Below, in pieces: positions 53,706 to 63,900 of a DNA stretch of 64,000 nt. The stretch is from positions 1 through 64,000 of the forward strand of contig PCBO01000004.1 in the NCBI GenBank assembly GCA_002730975.1, read 5' to 3'. This DNA is from Opitutia bacterium (GTDB lineage: Bacteria; Verrucomicrobiota; Verrucomicrobiia; Opitutales; Seribacteraceae). Below the pieces are notes generated by a model. It had not been told where the DNA came from. It saw nothing but the letters and a program-made list of their open reading frames with translations, and ran no database searches. Numbering within the stretch: the first letter of the stretch is position 1; the number at the start of each line of letters is the position of its first letter. A program made the translations under genes and the position numbers.

Positions 53706-54629
53706 ATGTTTGTTCATTATCATCAACCGGCTGCCGTCATCCTTGCCTCGGGAGAGGATTCCCTTGCCTATCTACAAAGCCAGTGGAGTACCCAGCTTGT
53801 CTACCAAGGAGAGAATCAAGCGACATATGGGCTTCGCCTCAATCGCAAGGGTCGCATCCTTGCCGATGGCTTTATTCTGAGAAAGAACGATGAAAACTTC
53901 CTCATCATCAGTTATGATTGCCCCGCGACCGACCTGATCCCACTTTTAGAGGAGAACGTGGTGGCCGACGACATTGAATTCGAGGACCGAACGGATGGGT
54001 ACAAAATAATGTCCCTTTGGGGAGGCAACTGTGAAGACATTAGTTCGCACATGAATTTCAGGCTGCCAAAAGGGAATTCCCTTGTTACATCAGAAATCGG
54101 TTTGATTTTTTGGGGACGAAAAACGAAACCACCCAACATCGAGATTCTGGCAGACGAGGAACAAACCAAAGCAACGTCGAAATTGTTGGAGAGATCGACA
54201 GAGGAAGGTATCCTTACCATTGCAAATGCAAATGCGCTGGCTCTAGCCCGAATTGAATCAGGTATGCCTGCCATACCCGTCGAAATGGGCCCAACCGAAC
54301 TTCCTCAGGAATGCGGATTGGAGGATGGCGCCGTTGATTTCGAGAAAGGTTGCTACCTCGGACAAGAAGTGATGGCGAGAATCCACTCCATGGGACAAGT
54401 CCAACGCATCCTGCTGCCTGCAATCATAAAAAAAGAAGTCCATAAAGCCTTACCCGCAGATCTTTTCCTAAATGAAAAGAAAGTCGGTGAATTAAAAAGC
54501 TGCTTTTATGAAAAATCTAAGATTCTTGGATTGGGTATGGCCTTGGTTCGCCGCAATCTCTTGCAAGAAATAAAGACCTCAGGACTCTCTCTTTCGCCTT
54601 CGGACGAGCCCCAAATCTTCATTAAATGA
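53706..54629 (+). CDS. ygfZ: YgfZ/GcvT-like folate-binding protein
   Basis: 307 residues. The conserved KGCYLGQE signature lies at 214-221 (the Cys is functionally important in YgfZ), preceded by a GcvT-like N-terminal domain (GLRLNRKGRILADGFILRK). These proteins help Fe-S cluster assembly and repair using folate. Its stop overlaps the following small gene as ATGA (54626-54629). Confidence 0.93.
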   Translation: MFVHYHQPAAVILASGEDSLAYLQSQWSTQLVYQGENQATYGLRLNRKGRILADGFILRKNDENFLIISYDCPATDLIPLLEENVVADDIEFEDRTDGYKIMSLWGGNCEDISSHMNFRLPKGNSLVTSEIGLIFWGRKTKPPNIEILADEEQTKATSKLLERSTEEGILTIANANALALARIESGMPAIPVEMGPTELPQECGLEDGAVDFEKGCYLGQEVMARIHSMGQVQRILLPAIIKKEVHKALPADLFLNEKKVGELKSCFYEKSKILGLGMALVRRNLLQEIKTSGLSLSPSDEPQIFIK

Positions 54630-54886
54630 ACGAAAATAGCGAAACAAGCGATATTGCGGGAATATTTTCAAGCCTTGGAGCCGAAAAAAAACAGGCGTTA
54701 CGGATGGCGGGTCAATTACTCAAGAGAGCCGGGCAGCTTTCGGTCGAGCTAAACATTACGAAAGCCGAAGCTCTTCAAGGACTTCTGGAAACTGTGACTT
54801 GTGGTTCCAGAGGCGAGATCAAGCCATCTGAGCAAGAGGCTACTGGGGTCGCAAAGGAGCAAAAAACCAGAAAAAATCAAGCCTAG
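54626..54886 (+). CDS. Small hypothetical protein coupled to ygfZ
   Basis: 86 residues, starting inside the ygfZ stop (ATGA). Helical, with a Ser-rich acidic start and a Lys-rich end (KEQKTRKNQA). No recognised domain. The coupling to ygfZ and position before HU support it being a real gene. Confidence 0.65.
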   Translation: MNENSETSDIAGIFSSLGAEKKQALRMAGQLLKRAGQLSVELNITKAEALQGLLETVTCGSRGEIKPSEQEATGVAKEQKTRKNQA

Positions 54887-54991
54887 AGCAAAAAGGGGTT
54901 GACGAAACGCGAAAAAAAAAGAGGCATGGAGGCATCCCAAATCACTGGCTTACAAAATCTCAACCAACCTTCAAAACAAAAGGAATCTTAA

Positions 54992-55264
54992 ATGAATAAA
55001 GGACAACTGATTGACGCCGTACAAAAAAACCTAGGCAAGGATGCCTCTCGTGCAACAGCTGACGCCGCACTCAACGCAGTAATCGACAGCATCACCAAAG
55101 CGGTAAAGAAAGAGAACGTTCAAATCATTGGATTCGGCACATTCTCGGTCGTAAAGAGAGCTGCCCGTGACGGAATTAATCCTCAAACTGGCGACAAGAT
55201 TAAGATCAAGGCCTCCAAATCAGTGAAGTTCAAGCCCGGCTCAAAGCTTAAGGCTTCTCTCTGA
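54992..55264 (+). CDS. hup: HU/IHF-family DNA-binding protein
   Basis: 90 residues, the full HU length. MNKGQLIDAVQKNLG opens the chain, GFGTFSVVKRAARDGINPQTGDKIKIKASKSVKFKPGSKLK gives the DNA-binding arm and C-terminal beta-sheet. It bends and compacts the nucleoid. An AAAGGAATC leader precedes the ATG and a strong terminator follows, so this is probably an independent, highly expressed unit. Confidence 0.95.
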   Translation: MNKGQLIDAVQKNLGKDASRATADAALNAVIDSITKAVKKENVQIIGFGTFSVVKRAARDGINPQTGDKIKIKASKSVKFKPGSKLKASL

Positions 55265-55287
55265 GACATTTTCCCGCCTATCTTTAC

Positions 55288-55317
55288 AAACCTGCGGTTC
55301 GCCGCAGGTTTTTTTTT
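55288..55317 (+). terminator. Rho-independent terminator after HU
   Basis: AACCTGCGG and CCGCAGGTT pair perfectly around a TTCG loop, followed by a run of T residues. It lies 24 bases after the HU stop and just before the galactokinase GTG. Confidence 0.95.
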
Positions 55318-55322
55318 GCAAG

Positions 55323-56519
55323 GTGACCAAAGAGGAAAAAAAGGCTCTAAGCCTTAACGCATATAGAGAGTACATGCAGGATTGCTACTCCGCCGAAGCT
55401 CCCGGTCGGATCGAGTTTTTAGGAAACCATATTGACTACAATGGCGGTAAGGTCCTTGGCGCTGCAATTAACGGTGTCGTGTGCGCACTTGCAAAGCCTC
55501 GAAAAGATCTAACGATTAGACTCTTCAGTGAGAGCTTTGAGAACGATGTCGTCGAGACCTCTCTTAACGACCTTTCTTTCCGCAAAGGGTCGGAATTCTG
55601 GGCTAACTATCCGCTCGGTGTTCTTTGGTCCTTAAAGGAAGCAACACTTGCTCCACCATCGGGCTTTGAGTTGATCCTAACGACAGACCTGCCTCTCGCT
55701 GCAGGACTCAGTTCCAGTGCCGCCGTGGAACTCGCGACTGCTCTCGCGCTCTTACAGCTCAACGGAAATGAGTTAGGCAAAAGCGACCTTGCCCGCTTAT
55801 GTCGTCGGGCGGAAAATCAATTCGTCGGGCTACCCTGCGGGATTCTCGATCAAGGAGTCTCCGCCCATGGCGAGAAAGATCACCTCGTTCTCATCGACTG
55901 TGAGAAGGAAAACTTCTCCACTCTGCCCCTACCCAAAGATACCTGTCTGTGGATCTTCGATACGGGGATCAAGCACGACCTTGTCGACTCTCTCTATGCC
56001 ACAAGACACTCAGAGTGCAAGCAAGCGCTGGAACTCCTAAAGAAGAAGGAACCTGACCTGACCTGCCTTGCCGCAGCATCCGAGGGATTGCTTACTTCGG
56101 CGAACCTCCCCGAACCCTTATCCAAGCGAGCTCTCCACGTCGTCAAGGAAAAGACCCGAGTCGACCGAGCGATCGAACTTCTGAAGGATGATGCTTCTCG
56201 AAAGGAAATCGGTGAACTTCTCTTCGCTTCGCATGACAGTTCACGCGAACAATTTGAAAACAGTTGCCCCGAGCTCGATTTCCTCGTGGATGACCTGCGT
56301 AAGTGTCCGAGCGTCCTTGGAGCACGTCTAACCGGCGGCGGATTTGGAGGAGCAGTGCTCGCGTGGACTCACCACGCTTTTTCACAAACCGATGCCAAAG
56401 CAACCGCGACCGCTTTCAGAAAAACATTTGGAAAACATCCGAAAGTTCACCGATTCGAAGCTTCCCGAGGGGCGAGAATCACCACCACCCTTGGAGAAGC
56501 CGGTCCGCCAAGTCTATGA
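55323..56519 (+). CDS. galK: Galactokinase (GHMP kinase family)
   Basis: 398 residues from GTG 55323. The galactokinase signature APGRIEFLGNHIDYNGG lies near the N-terminus; the ATP-binding loop is LPLAAGLSSSAAVE; CGILDQGVSAHG and the C-terminal GARLTGGGFGGAVLAW complete the GHMP motifs. It phosphorylates galactose at C1 in the Leloir pathway. It follows the HU terminator directly, so it needs its own promoter or read-through. The other Leloir genes are not in the window. Confidence 0.9.
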   Translation: MTKEEKKALSLNAYREYMQDCYSAEAPGRIEFLGNHIDYNGGKVLGAAINGVVCALAKPRKDLTIRLFSESFENDVVETSLNDLSFRKGSEFWANYPLGVLWSLKEATLAPPSGFELILTTDLPLAAGLSSSAAVELATALALLQLNGNELGKSDLARLCRRAENQFVGLPCGILDQGVSAHGEKDHLVLIDCEKENFSTLPLPKDTCLWIFDTGIKHDLVDSLYATRHSECKQALELLKKKEPDLTCLAAASEGLLTSANLPEPLSKRALHVVKEKTRVDRAIELLKDDASRKEIGELLFASHDSSREQFENSCPELDFLVDDLRKCPSVLGARLTGGGFGGAVLAWTHHAFSQTDAKATATAFRKTFGKHPKVHRFEASRGARITTTLGEAGPPSL

Positions 56520-56561
56520 AAGCTAGACAGTGGTCTGGAGAAACATGGGAGGGAGCAGAAA

Positions 56562-57335
56562 CTAGGTTTCTCGCAGAGCAGATAAAAAACCCGGCTTGTC
56601 CTCGGCATGAACGAAGTGTCCTGCCTCAGGTAAAACCTTGGTTCGAGCCTTTGGGAAATGACGAAGGATTGAATCCTCATCCTCAAGGCAAACATAAGAG
56701 GATTTGCCGCCGTTCACGAAGCTCACGACGCCACCGTAGGATTCTTCCGGAGTCAAGGGATTCCTCGAAAGATCAGGTAAGCTAGATCGTAATACGCAAA
56801 GATTGGGTTTCCAGCCAAATACTCCGGACTCCTCGGAGAGGTTGGTTAGAAGAAACTTACGAAATGCCCAGTTCGGGAACGCCTTCATCAGTTGCAAGTC
56901 CGCATCCTTGTGAGAGGAAAGAGTTTGGAGGTTGAGAGCAAGTAGGCCGTCGAAGGTCGACAAGTGATTATCGGGCGGATAGTCACGGGGAGCAATGTCG
57001 ACCACCACGAGTCGCTGAACTCGGGCGCCATGAAGGCAGGCGAACTTCATCGCGATCTTACCGCCAAGGCTGTGCCCACACAAAACAAAAGAGCCCAGGC
57101 CTTGGCCATCGGCCCAAACCCGCAAGTCATCGACCATAAAAGATACTCTGCCTTCTTCATCGTGAAAGGAATCTCCGTGGTTGCGAAGATCGAGCGAGAA
57201 CACTCGATGTGAAGTTGACATATCCTTGGCAACGGATCTCCAATTTCGCCGAGAACCAAGCAATCCATGAAGAAAGACTATGGGTGGAGCATCTTTTGAA
57301 CCCGCTTCATCAAAGGCCAGTGTCCGAATCGTCAT
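56562..57335 (-). CDS. Alpha/beta hydrolase (YbfF-like esterase)
   Basis: 257 residues. Oxyanion-hole motif FLHGLLGSRRNW, LDLRNHGDS, the nucleophile elbow CGHSLGG with Ser89, and a C-terminal catalytic His in EAGHFVHAEDKP. The LDLRNHGxS pattern fits the YbfF/ABHD11 group of short-chain acyl esterases. It follows mutS by three bases on the same strand, so it is probably co-transcribed; no functional link to mismatch repair is evident. Confidence 0.9.
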   Translation of the reverse strand: MTIRTLAFDEAGSKDAPPIVFLHGLLGSRRNWRSVAKDMSTSHRVFSLDLRNHGDSFHDEEGRVSFMVDDLRVWADGQGLGSFVLCGHSLGGKIAMKFACLHGARVQRLVVVDIAPRDYPPDNHLSTFDGLLALNLQTLSSHKDADLQLMKAFPNWAFRKFLLTNLSEESGVFGWKPNLCVLRSSLPDLSRNPLTPEESYGGVVSFVNGGKSSYVCLEDEDSILRHFPKARTKVLPEAGHFVHAEDKPGFLSALRET

Positions 57336-57338
57336 TAT

Positions 57339-60011
57339 TTAGAACAACTCGAGCTGAACGTTTTCATTGGAATCAACTTTCTCGTCATGAGAAATGTCCG
57401 AATCCACTCTAGGTTCGCTTTCATTCGAAGGCTGGCTATGGTCCGTTGCTTGGCTTTCGGAAGGTTCAGGTATCGGTTCGGCAACAGACACTCCCTCTAA
57501 ATCGGCTTTCGACGCCTCAGCGTCCCCAACTTCCAAACTCTGGAGAATCGTCTTGGCTCGTTTGACGACGCCATCGGGCAAGCCGGCGAGACGAGCCACT
57601 TGGATCCCGAATGAACGTTCCGATGCGCCTGGAGTCACTTGTCTGACAAAGACAATCTCATCGTTCCATTCCTTCACTGCCACCGAATAATTGAGTAGCC
57701 TGGGCAAGCTTTCGGAGAGACGCGTCAGTTCATGATAGTGGGTAGCAAAAAGTGTCTTGGGACCATTGGCTAGCTTCCCGTGAAGATGCTCAACAACTGC
57801 CCAAGCAATGCTGAGGCCATCATACGTGCTTGTTCCACGACCTATTTCGTCCAGAACGATCAAGCTCCTGTCCGTACAGTTATTGAGGATATTGGCAGTC
57901 TCGTTCATCTCGACCATAAAGGTGGAATTACCGCGAGCAAGCTCATCCCCGGCGCCGACTCGCGAAAAAATCCGGTCGACCAATCCCAGACGACAAGCCC
58001 GAGCAGGCACCCACGAGCCGACATGGGCCAAGAGAGCAATCAAAGCTACTTGCCGAATAAAAGTAGATTTTCCCGCCATATTAGGTCCCGTAATCAGGCA
58101 TATCTGCTCGTTCTCGGAAGAGAGTTGGCAATCGTTCGGGACAAAGGCGTGGGTTCCCGCCAAACCGAGGCTCTCTCTCTTGAGGGAGAGTTCCACCACG
58201 GGGTGACGCCCTTGCTCGATTTCGAGAACGGAGGAATTTCCTTGAAATTCCGGCCTACAATATCCGCGTTCTCGAGCGATACAGCCCCATGATGAATAAA
58301 GATCAATTTCAGCTAGAACGGAAGCCATCTCGGTCAGAGCATCCGCTTCCCTCAATGCCGAATCCAAGACATCACGAAACAATTCTTCCTCTCGAGCCAC
58401 TGACCGTTCCTCGGCATTGACGATTTCCTTTTCCTTCTGCCTGAGCTCCTCCGTAAAATAGCGCTCGGCGTTGGTCATTGTTTGTTTTCGGACGTAATGC
58501 TCGGGAACAAGCGAGAGGTTCGCCTTGGTCACCTCAATGAAATAGCCGAACGCTCCATTGTATTTCACCTTTAGGTTTCCGATGCCCGTACTTTGCCTCT
58601 CGGATGCTTCCAGATCGAGAATCCACTGTTTGCCACCGGTACCCGACTCACGCAGGCGATCCAAGTCCTCGTTAAAACCTGAACGAATCACTCGGCCACC
58701 ATCCGACTTCACATCCACCTTGATGTCGGCTGGCAGCTCCTCCTCGAGCGCCTGATTCAGCAGTTCGCAAAGATCGTCGAAGGTGCATAAATCTTGACCA
58801 AGTCCGCCGATTCGCGGATGCCTATCGGACACATCCCGCAATAAGTTAGCCAGTACGGGTAGATTTCGCAAGGTTGCTCGAAGACCACCGAGTTCCCGAG
58901 GTCGGGCCAAACGGTTTCGCAAACGGCCAAGGATACGCTCGACGTCGTTTCCGCCACGCAGAGCATCGCGAACCTTGTCGGCCAATCCGGGAGCTGCCGC
59001 AAATTCTCCCACGCACTGTTGGCGACGATTAATTTCCGTAAGATCAAGTTCGGGTTGCCCCAGATAACGCTCCAACAAGCGCCCTCCGGCCGAAGTAACT
59101 GTTTCGTCCATAGCATCAAGCAAAGAACCTTTGCGAGAATTGGAAGAAGTGCGAAACACCTCCAAGTTTCTCTGGGTCGCCGGATCAACCAAAAGGGCGG
59201 CCCCTGTTCGATATTCTTCCACCCTGCGTAGGTTGCCCGGCTTGCCCCGCAATACGTCGTTTGCATAAATGAGCAAGGCTCCTGCAGGCCCAAGTCCGGC
59301 ATGATCAAGTCCGATTCCAAATCCTTCCAGATTCATGACTCCGAGATTCTCCATGACCTCGCGAGCTCCCGAACGTTGGTCGAAATCATAGTCGGCGCGA
59401 TCCGTTCGCGTAACCTCGCCAAGCAAGTTTTGGAACTCGTCAAGAAAAGTCGCTAGGTCGGGGTTACGACTCGCCCGATCAGCTAAACCTTCCGGGACAA
59501 GGTATTCGTGCGGAGCGAGAGAAGCAAACGCGGCAAGAAGGTCGTTCGGGTCTTCGACGGAAGCGAGAACGAACTTTCCAGTGGAAAGATCGAGCCAAGC
59601 TGCACAGGCTCCTTTCTTATCACAATCCAAGGCCAAAATGAAATTGTTTTGGCCTGCTTGAAGTTGGCGCTCTTCCAGAACAGTGCCTGGAGTTAATATG
59701 CGAGTAATGCCCCGCTTGACAAGTTTGCCCGCCTTGGGAGCCTCCAACTGCTCGCAAATCGCTACCTTGTAACCGTTTGCAAGCAACTTGGCGAGATAGC
59801 CCTCGGCCGCATGAAAAGGGAACCCTGCCATCGCCATATCGTGCCTCTTCGTAAGAGTAATGCCAAGAACAGGCGCACCCCGTTCGGCATCAACCTCGAA
59901 CATTTCGTAAAAGTCCCCCAGACGAAAGAGCAACAAGGTTTCCTGGGTCAGGCTTGCCCGAGCCTCCCGGTACTGCTTCATCATGGGAGTGTCTTCTTTA
60001 TGCTTGGTCAT
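57339..60011 (-). CDS. mutS: DNA mismatch repair protein MutS
   Basis: 890 residues from ATG 60011 (MTKHKEDTPMMKQYRE); the listed ATG five codons upstream is an alternative. The mismatch-recognition Phe-x-Glu is in LLLFRLGDFYEMFEVDAERG. The ATPase domain has Walker A GPNMAGKSTF, then VGAGDELARGNSTFMVEM and LIVLDEIGRGTSTYDG. The full MutS1 length with a Ser/Glu-rich C-terminal extension. It binds base mismatches and recruits MutL. First gene of a pair with the esterase. Confidence 0.97.
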   Translation of the reverse strand: MTKHKEDTPMMKQYREARASLTQETLLLFRLGDFYEMFEVDAERGAPVLGITLTKRHDMAMAGFPFHAAEGYLAKLLANGYKVAICEQLEAPKAGKLVKRGITRILTPGTVLEERQLQAGQNNFILALDCDKKGACAAWLDLSTGKFVLASVEDPNDLLAAFASLAPHEYLVPEGLADRASRNPDLATFLDEFQNLLGEVTRTDRADYDFDQRSGAREVMENLGVMNLEGFGIGLDHAGLGPAGALLIYANDVLRGKPGNLRRVEEYRTGAALLVDPATQRNLEVFRTSSNSRKGSLLDAMDETVTSAGGRLLERYLGQPELDLTEINRRQQCVGEFAAAPGLADKVRDALRGGNDVERILGRLRNRLARPRELGGLRATLRNLPVLANLLRDVSDRHPRIGGLGQDLCTFDDLCELLNQALEEELPADIKVDVKSDGGRVIRSGFNEDLDRLRESGTGGKQWILDLEASERQSTGIGNLKVKYNGAFGYFIEVTKANLSLVPEHYVRKQTMTNAERYFTEELRQKEKEIVNAEERSVAREEELFRDVLDSALREADALTEMASVLAEIDLYSSWGCIARERGYCRPEFQGNSSVLEIEQGRHPVVELSLKRESLGLAGTHAFVPNDCQLSSENEQICLITGPNMAGKSTFIRQVALIALLAHVGSWVPARACRLGLVDRIFSRVGAGDELARGNSTFMVEMNETANILNNCTDRSLIVLDEIGRGTSTYDGLSIAWAVVEHLHGKLANGPKTLFATHYHELTRLSESLPRLLNYSVAVKEWNDEIVFVRQVTPGASERSFGIQVARLAGLPDGVVKRAKTILQSLEVGDAEASKADLEGVSVAEPIPEPSESQATDHSQPSNESEPRVDSDISHDEKVDSNENVQLELF

Positions 60012-60079
60012 CTTTGATAAACCCAAATTGTTTTCAGTTCGTCAACCGACAAGGCAACGAAAAAACAAACGGACCCGAA

Positions 60080-60943
60080 CTAAAAATCAGCCCCAAGGCC
60101 GAGTTCGATCAAATGATGACGCAGGGTCCCGAAATCTCCATTTTCAGAGGCACCAAGGTAACGGTAGCCAAAACGAGCATGCAAAGATTCGGAAAAAGAG
60201 AAGCCCAGATCGACAAGCGCATCGTAAGTATAGGTCAATGAAGAGTCCGAAGGCAGGGGCCGAGGAACACCAGCCAACATGGCAACCAGAGAATCCTCCC
60301 TGTTGGCAAAACCCACTCCAAGACCAAATTGAATCCAGGATTTTGCAGACAATTGATGAAGGAATCCGGCTCTCACTCCAAAATTAATCAACTCAGAATC
60401 ACCGGAAACGGAGGAAACTCCGCCTAGAGAAGATGATAAATCCTCAATGGAGCCGAACTCGCTTTGCCCATACTCGAAGTGGACCTCTCCAAACCAGCGC
60501 CCAAAATTCCTGCCACCCATAAGCCCAAGAATAAATCCGGTTTCAGTACCAAACTCCGAATACCCGCCGGCGAGATCCTCGTAGCCAAGCGATGAAGGCA
60601 GAGACAGGCCGAAAAAGGGTAAAACGTAATAATCGCCAAGAGCTTTCCCCTTTGGTTCGGTCGTCACAATTCGGGAAGAGCCTAAACCATCTGCTGTTGG
60701 CGATGAAACAGGGGGTATTTCGGCCAAAGGCATAGGAGCAAGCAAGCTTGCCTGTGAGGATACGCCAAGCGCTCGAGCACGTGCTCCAAGCCGAGACAAT
60801 CTTGATTCGAGACTTTCGATTGATTCATTCCCGGAACTGGATGGCATCAAGACTTCTTGAGCAATCAAATGAGTATTCTTCCCATTAAATAAAGCCAAGG
60901 CAAAGAGGATGAGCGAGAGTTTCATAATCAAATTTTGCATCAC
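60080..60943 (-). CDS. Outer-membrane beta-barrel protein
   Basis: 287 residues. A signal peptide (about 1-28, ending HLIAQ) is followed by a Ser-rich linker with a short coiled coil (ESLESRLSRLGARA) and a beta-rich C-terminal domain of about 170 residues (YYVLPFFGLSLPSS..WFGEVHFEYG..SWIQFGLGVG..HARFGYRYLG) ending in ELGLGADF, with the terminal Phe expected of a barrel. Probably an eight-stranded OmpW/OmpX-like porin or adhesin. It is 15 bases downstream of the cadherin-repeat gene, so the two may be co-expressed. Confidence 0.75.
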   Translation of the reverse strand: MMQNLIMKLSLILFALALFNGKNTHLIAQEVLMPSSSGNESIESLESRLSRLGARARALGVSSQASLLAPMPLAEIPPVSSPTADGLGSSRIVTTEPKGKALGDYYVLPFFGLSLPSSLGYEDLAGGYSEFGTETGFILGLMGGRNFGRWFGEVHFEYGQSEFGSIEDLSSSLGGVSSVSGDSELINFGVRAGFLHQLSAKSWIQFGLGVGFANREDSLVAMLAGVPRPLPSDSSLTYTYDALVDLGFSFSESLHARFGYRYLGASENGDFGTLRHHLIELGLGADF

Positions 60944-60957
60944 TAATTCGTGAAATT

Positions 60958-63900
60958 CTAGCGGGCGAACTTTACCTTTATACCGAGCTTAATAAGTTCG
61001 TTTGATTCGCCAAAGAGAGAAAGTTCGGTCGAGATGAGACTGAGTTGGGTCTCGGACACGCCGTCAAATCCCCGTAGAACAGACAAAGCTTCAGCGATAG
61101 AAGTGGAACTGTGAAGCAAAGAGGAAAGCCTTTCGCTACTCGAGCTATCCGCATCCAACCATTTCCGAGAAGCATAAGAGTAATACCATGGAGCAGAAGG
61201 TTTGGACAGAGACAGGTAGCACCAGGATTTCAGATCGTTGATGTATCCGTAGGGAAATGCATTGCCTGACCAAAACCAGCCAAGATCTTCATTCCACATC
61301 CAGATGTTTTGTTTTTCAAGTATCGAAGAAGATACATAAGTCCAACCCAACTTCTCGTGGTAAACCCAAGACTGCCCAACTTGGTAGAAATAACCGAATC
61401 CATTTGAGTGATTCCAACCAAGAGGAGTAATCATCAAGGACACCTTGGCCGAGTCACTGAGACCTTGCGAGTCGGAGGTCGGACGATCCCGAATCACATA
61501 GGTAAAGGAATCTTCTCCATAAAACCCGCTGGCGGAAGGTGTGTATAAAACTTTGTCTCCCTGAATGCTTACAACGCCAAATTTGGGATTGGATGAAATG
61601 GATAAGGTGAAGTTTTCATCCGGGTCCGGATTGGGACCGTCATTTACGGTAACATCGAGGGAGTAGGAAGCTTGTTTCCCGGAAAACACAATAATGTCAT
61701 CTACAGCCTTGGGCTTATCGTTTAGGGAAAGCACAGATAAAACAATAGAACGATTACTCTCCAACAATCCATCGGAAATCCTGAGGGCAAAAGAATCTTG
61801 ACCATAGAAGTTAGCATTCGGTCGGTAAAAAAGAGAACCGACCCCGGAGACTAGCGTGCCGTAGGCGGGAGGAGATAAAATCGAAAAGGAGACCGATTGG
61901 CCTTCCGGATCAACTGCTTTTAGAACCTGCACTTCACTATCCTCATTGACGGTAAAATCACTCTCAATGAAATAGGGAGGTTCATTAACGTTAGAAACTG
62001 CGGCTTTCAATAACTGCAAAGAAGAATTCAACCCATCACTGGCATTAATTTCCAAATCGTAAACATTGCTTCGAGAACGCTCGAAATCAGGTGACTCCGC
62101 AAATTCCAACCGTGGCGGAGTCACATTTTGGTCGATGACAAAAAAAGCATTATCAAGTTTTCCCGGAACCAAAGAATAAAAAAGAACGCTAACGTTATTG
62201 TCCGATGCGTTGAGATCGAGAACATGAGTCGAGTTGCCTTCCTGAACGGAAGTACTGTAAAGCAAACCCCATGATGGAGGAAATATGGGAGCCACTTCAT
62301 CAACATCCACAACCTGAACGATAACCGATTCGATTACGGTGTAGAGACCATCCGTGGCGTTAACCTCCAAGAAGTACTCATTACCGCCAAACTTAGATGC
62401 GGGAATTTCAAAGTCGGGTGCAACCTTGAACGATAATGCACCAGTTCCATTAACTTCGAACAGGGCCTCGTCGCCCCCCCCGGAAACGACATAATCCGGC
62501 GTGGCACCATCAAGATCCGTTGCATTAAGTTCAACGACGAAGACTCCGTTCTCGGCAACTTTAACCAAGAGGCTACCATTGGTATCTCGGGATGGATAAA
62601 GAGGAGAGGTATCGTTCAGATTGGTTATTTGTATAGAAAATATTTGAGACGCGACCGCCATGCCATCAGTGGCATTGACCTCAAGGTTAAAGATATGTTT
62701 ACGCGAGACTGAAGCATTAGACTCATAATCAGTAGGAGTAATAAAGGACAAGGAGCCTGTTGCATTAATCTCAAAGAAATCCTTTTCGGATCCTCCTAAG
62801 GAATAAGTGAGAGCGTCTCCATCCTCATCGGTAACGTTAACGTCTACAATGAATAACTGGTTTTCAGGAACCATCAATGAGACGGAGGAGTTCCCGTCAT
62901 GGCTTTTGAAAATAGGGGCATCATTCGCATCAAGTACTGTGACTTGAATTAATTTTTCAACAGGAATCGCCTCGACGGTATTGTCGGTCACGAGGACCTT
63001 CACAGTGAAAAGGTTATTGCCATTACCGGAAGAGTTAGACTCGAAATTCGGAGGAGTCATAAATGCAAGGAATCCGGTGGTGGCGTTTATATCAAAGAAA
63101 GCACCATCAAATTCGCTTTTAGACAGGCTGTAGGTGTGGATATCCTCAAGATCGGCATCGGACACGTTCACATCCATGACCGACACTTGGTTCTCGGAAA
63201 CTGAGACTGTATTTGGTGTGGAGAAAGAAGGAGCATCGTTTATGTTGGCGACCTCCACGGTGACTATGATTTCATCGCTCAACCCAGTTGGATCGGTAAC
63301 CTTCAAAGTAAAAGTATCAGTACCATTGAAATCCAAGTTCGGCGAATAGGTAAAAATAGGTGGGTTGCTAGCAGAAGTAAAAGTTGCGTTTCCTCTTGAA
63401 GCATTTGACAAAATGGACCAAGTCAAATTGCCCCCATCCGGATCCGAAGCATTGAGATCCGGGTCTCGCCAGGAAGTGGGGCTACCGTCTTCGTCCATGA
63501 ATACAGTAACTTCAGACCTGCCGGTTATCTCCGGAGGGTCACTGTCGTTAGTTACTATGACGGTGAGGGTTAGGGTGTCCTTGTTGTTAGAATTCCCATC
63601 CTCATAAACGACGACGACCACTTCGTATGTATTATTCGCACCGGCATCCAGAGGACGTTCATAATTTGGAGCATACTTAAACCAAAGATTTCCAGAAGTG
63701 GAGTTAATATCAAAAAAAGAGGAGTCAACCGATGTCGAATCAATGGAGTAAGACAATGCGGAGTTCTCCGCATCCGTGCCATTCAAATCGGACACGTACT
63801 TTTGATTCTCCTTAACGCTCAGGGAAGTGCTAGACGCACCGCCAAAAGAGGTAAACACGGGTGGATCATCTACTTCAGAAACTATAATCGATACATTATT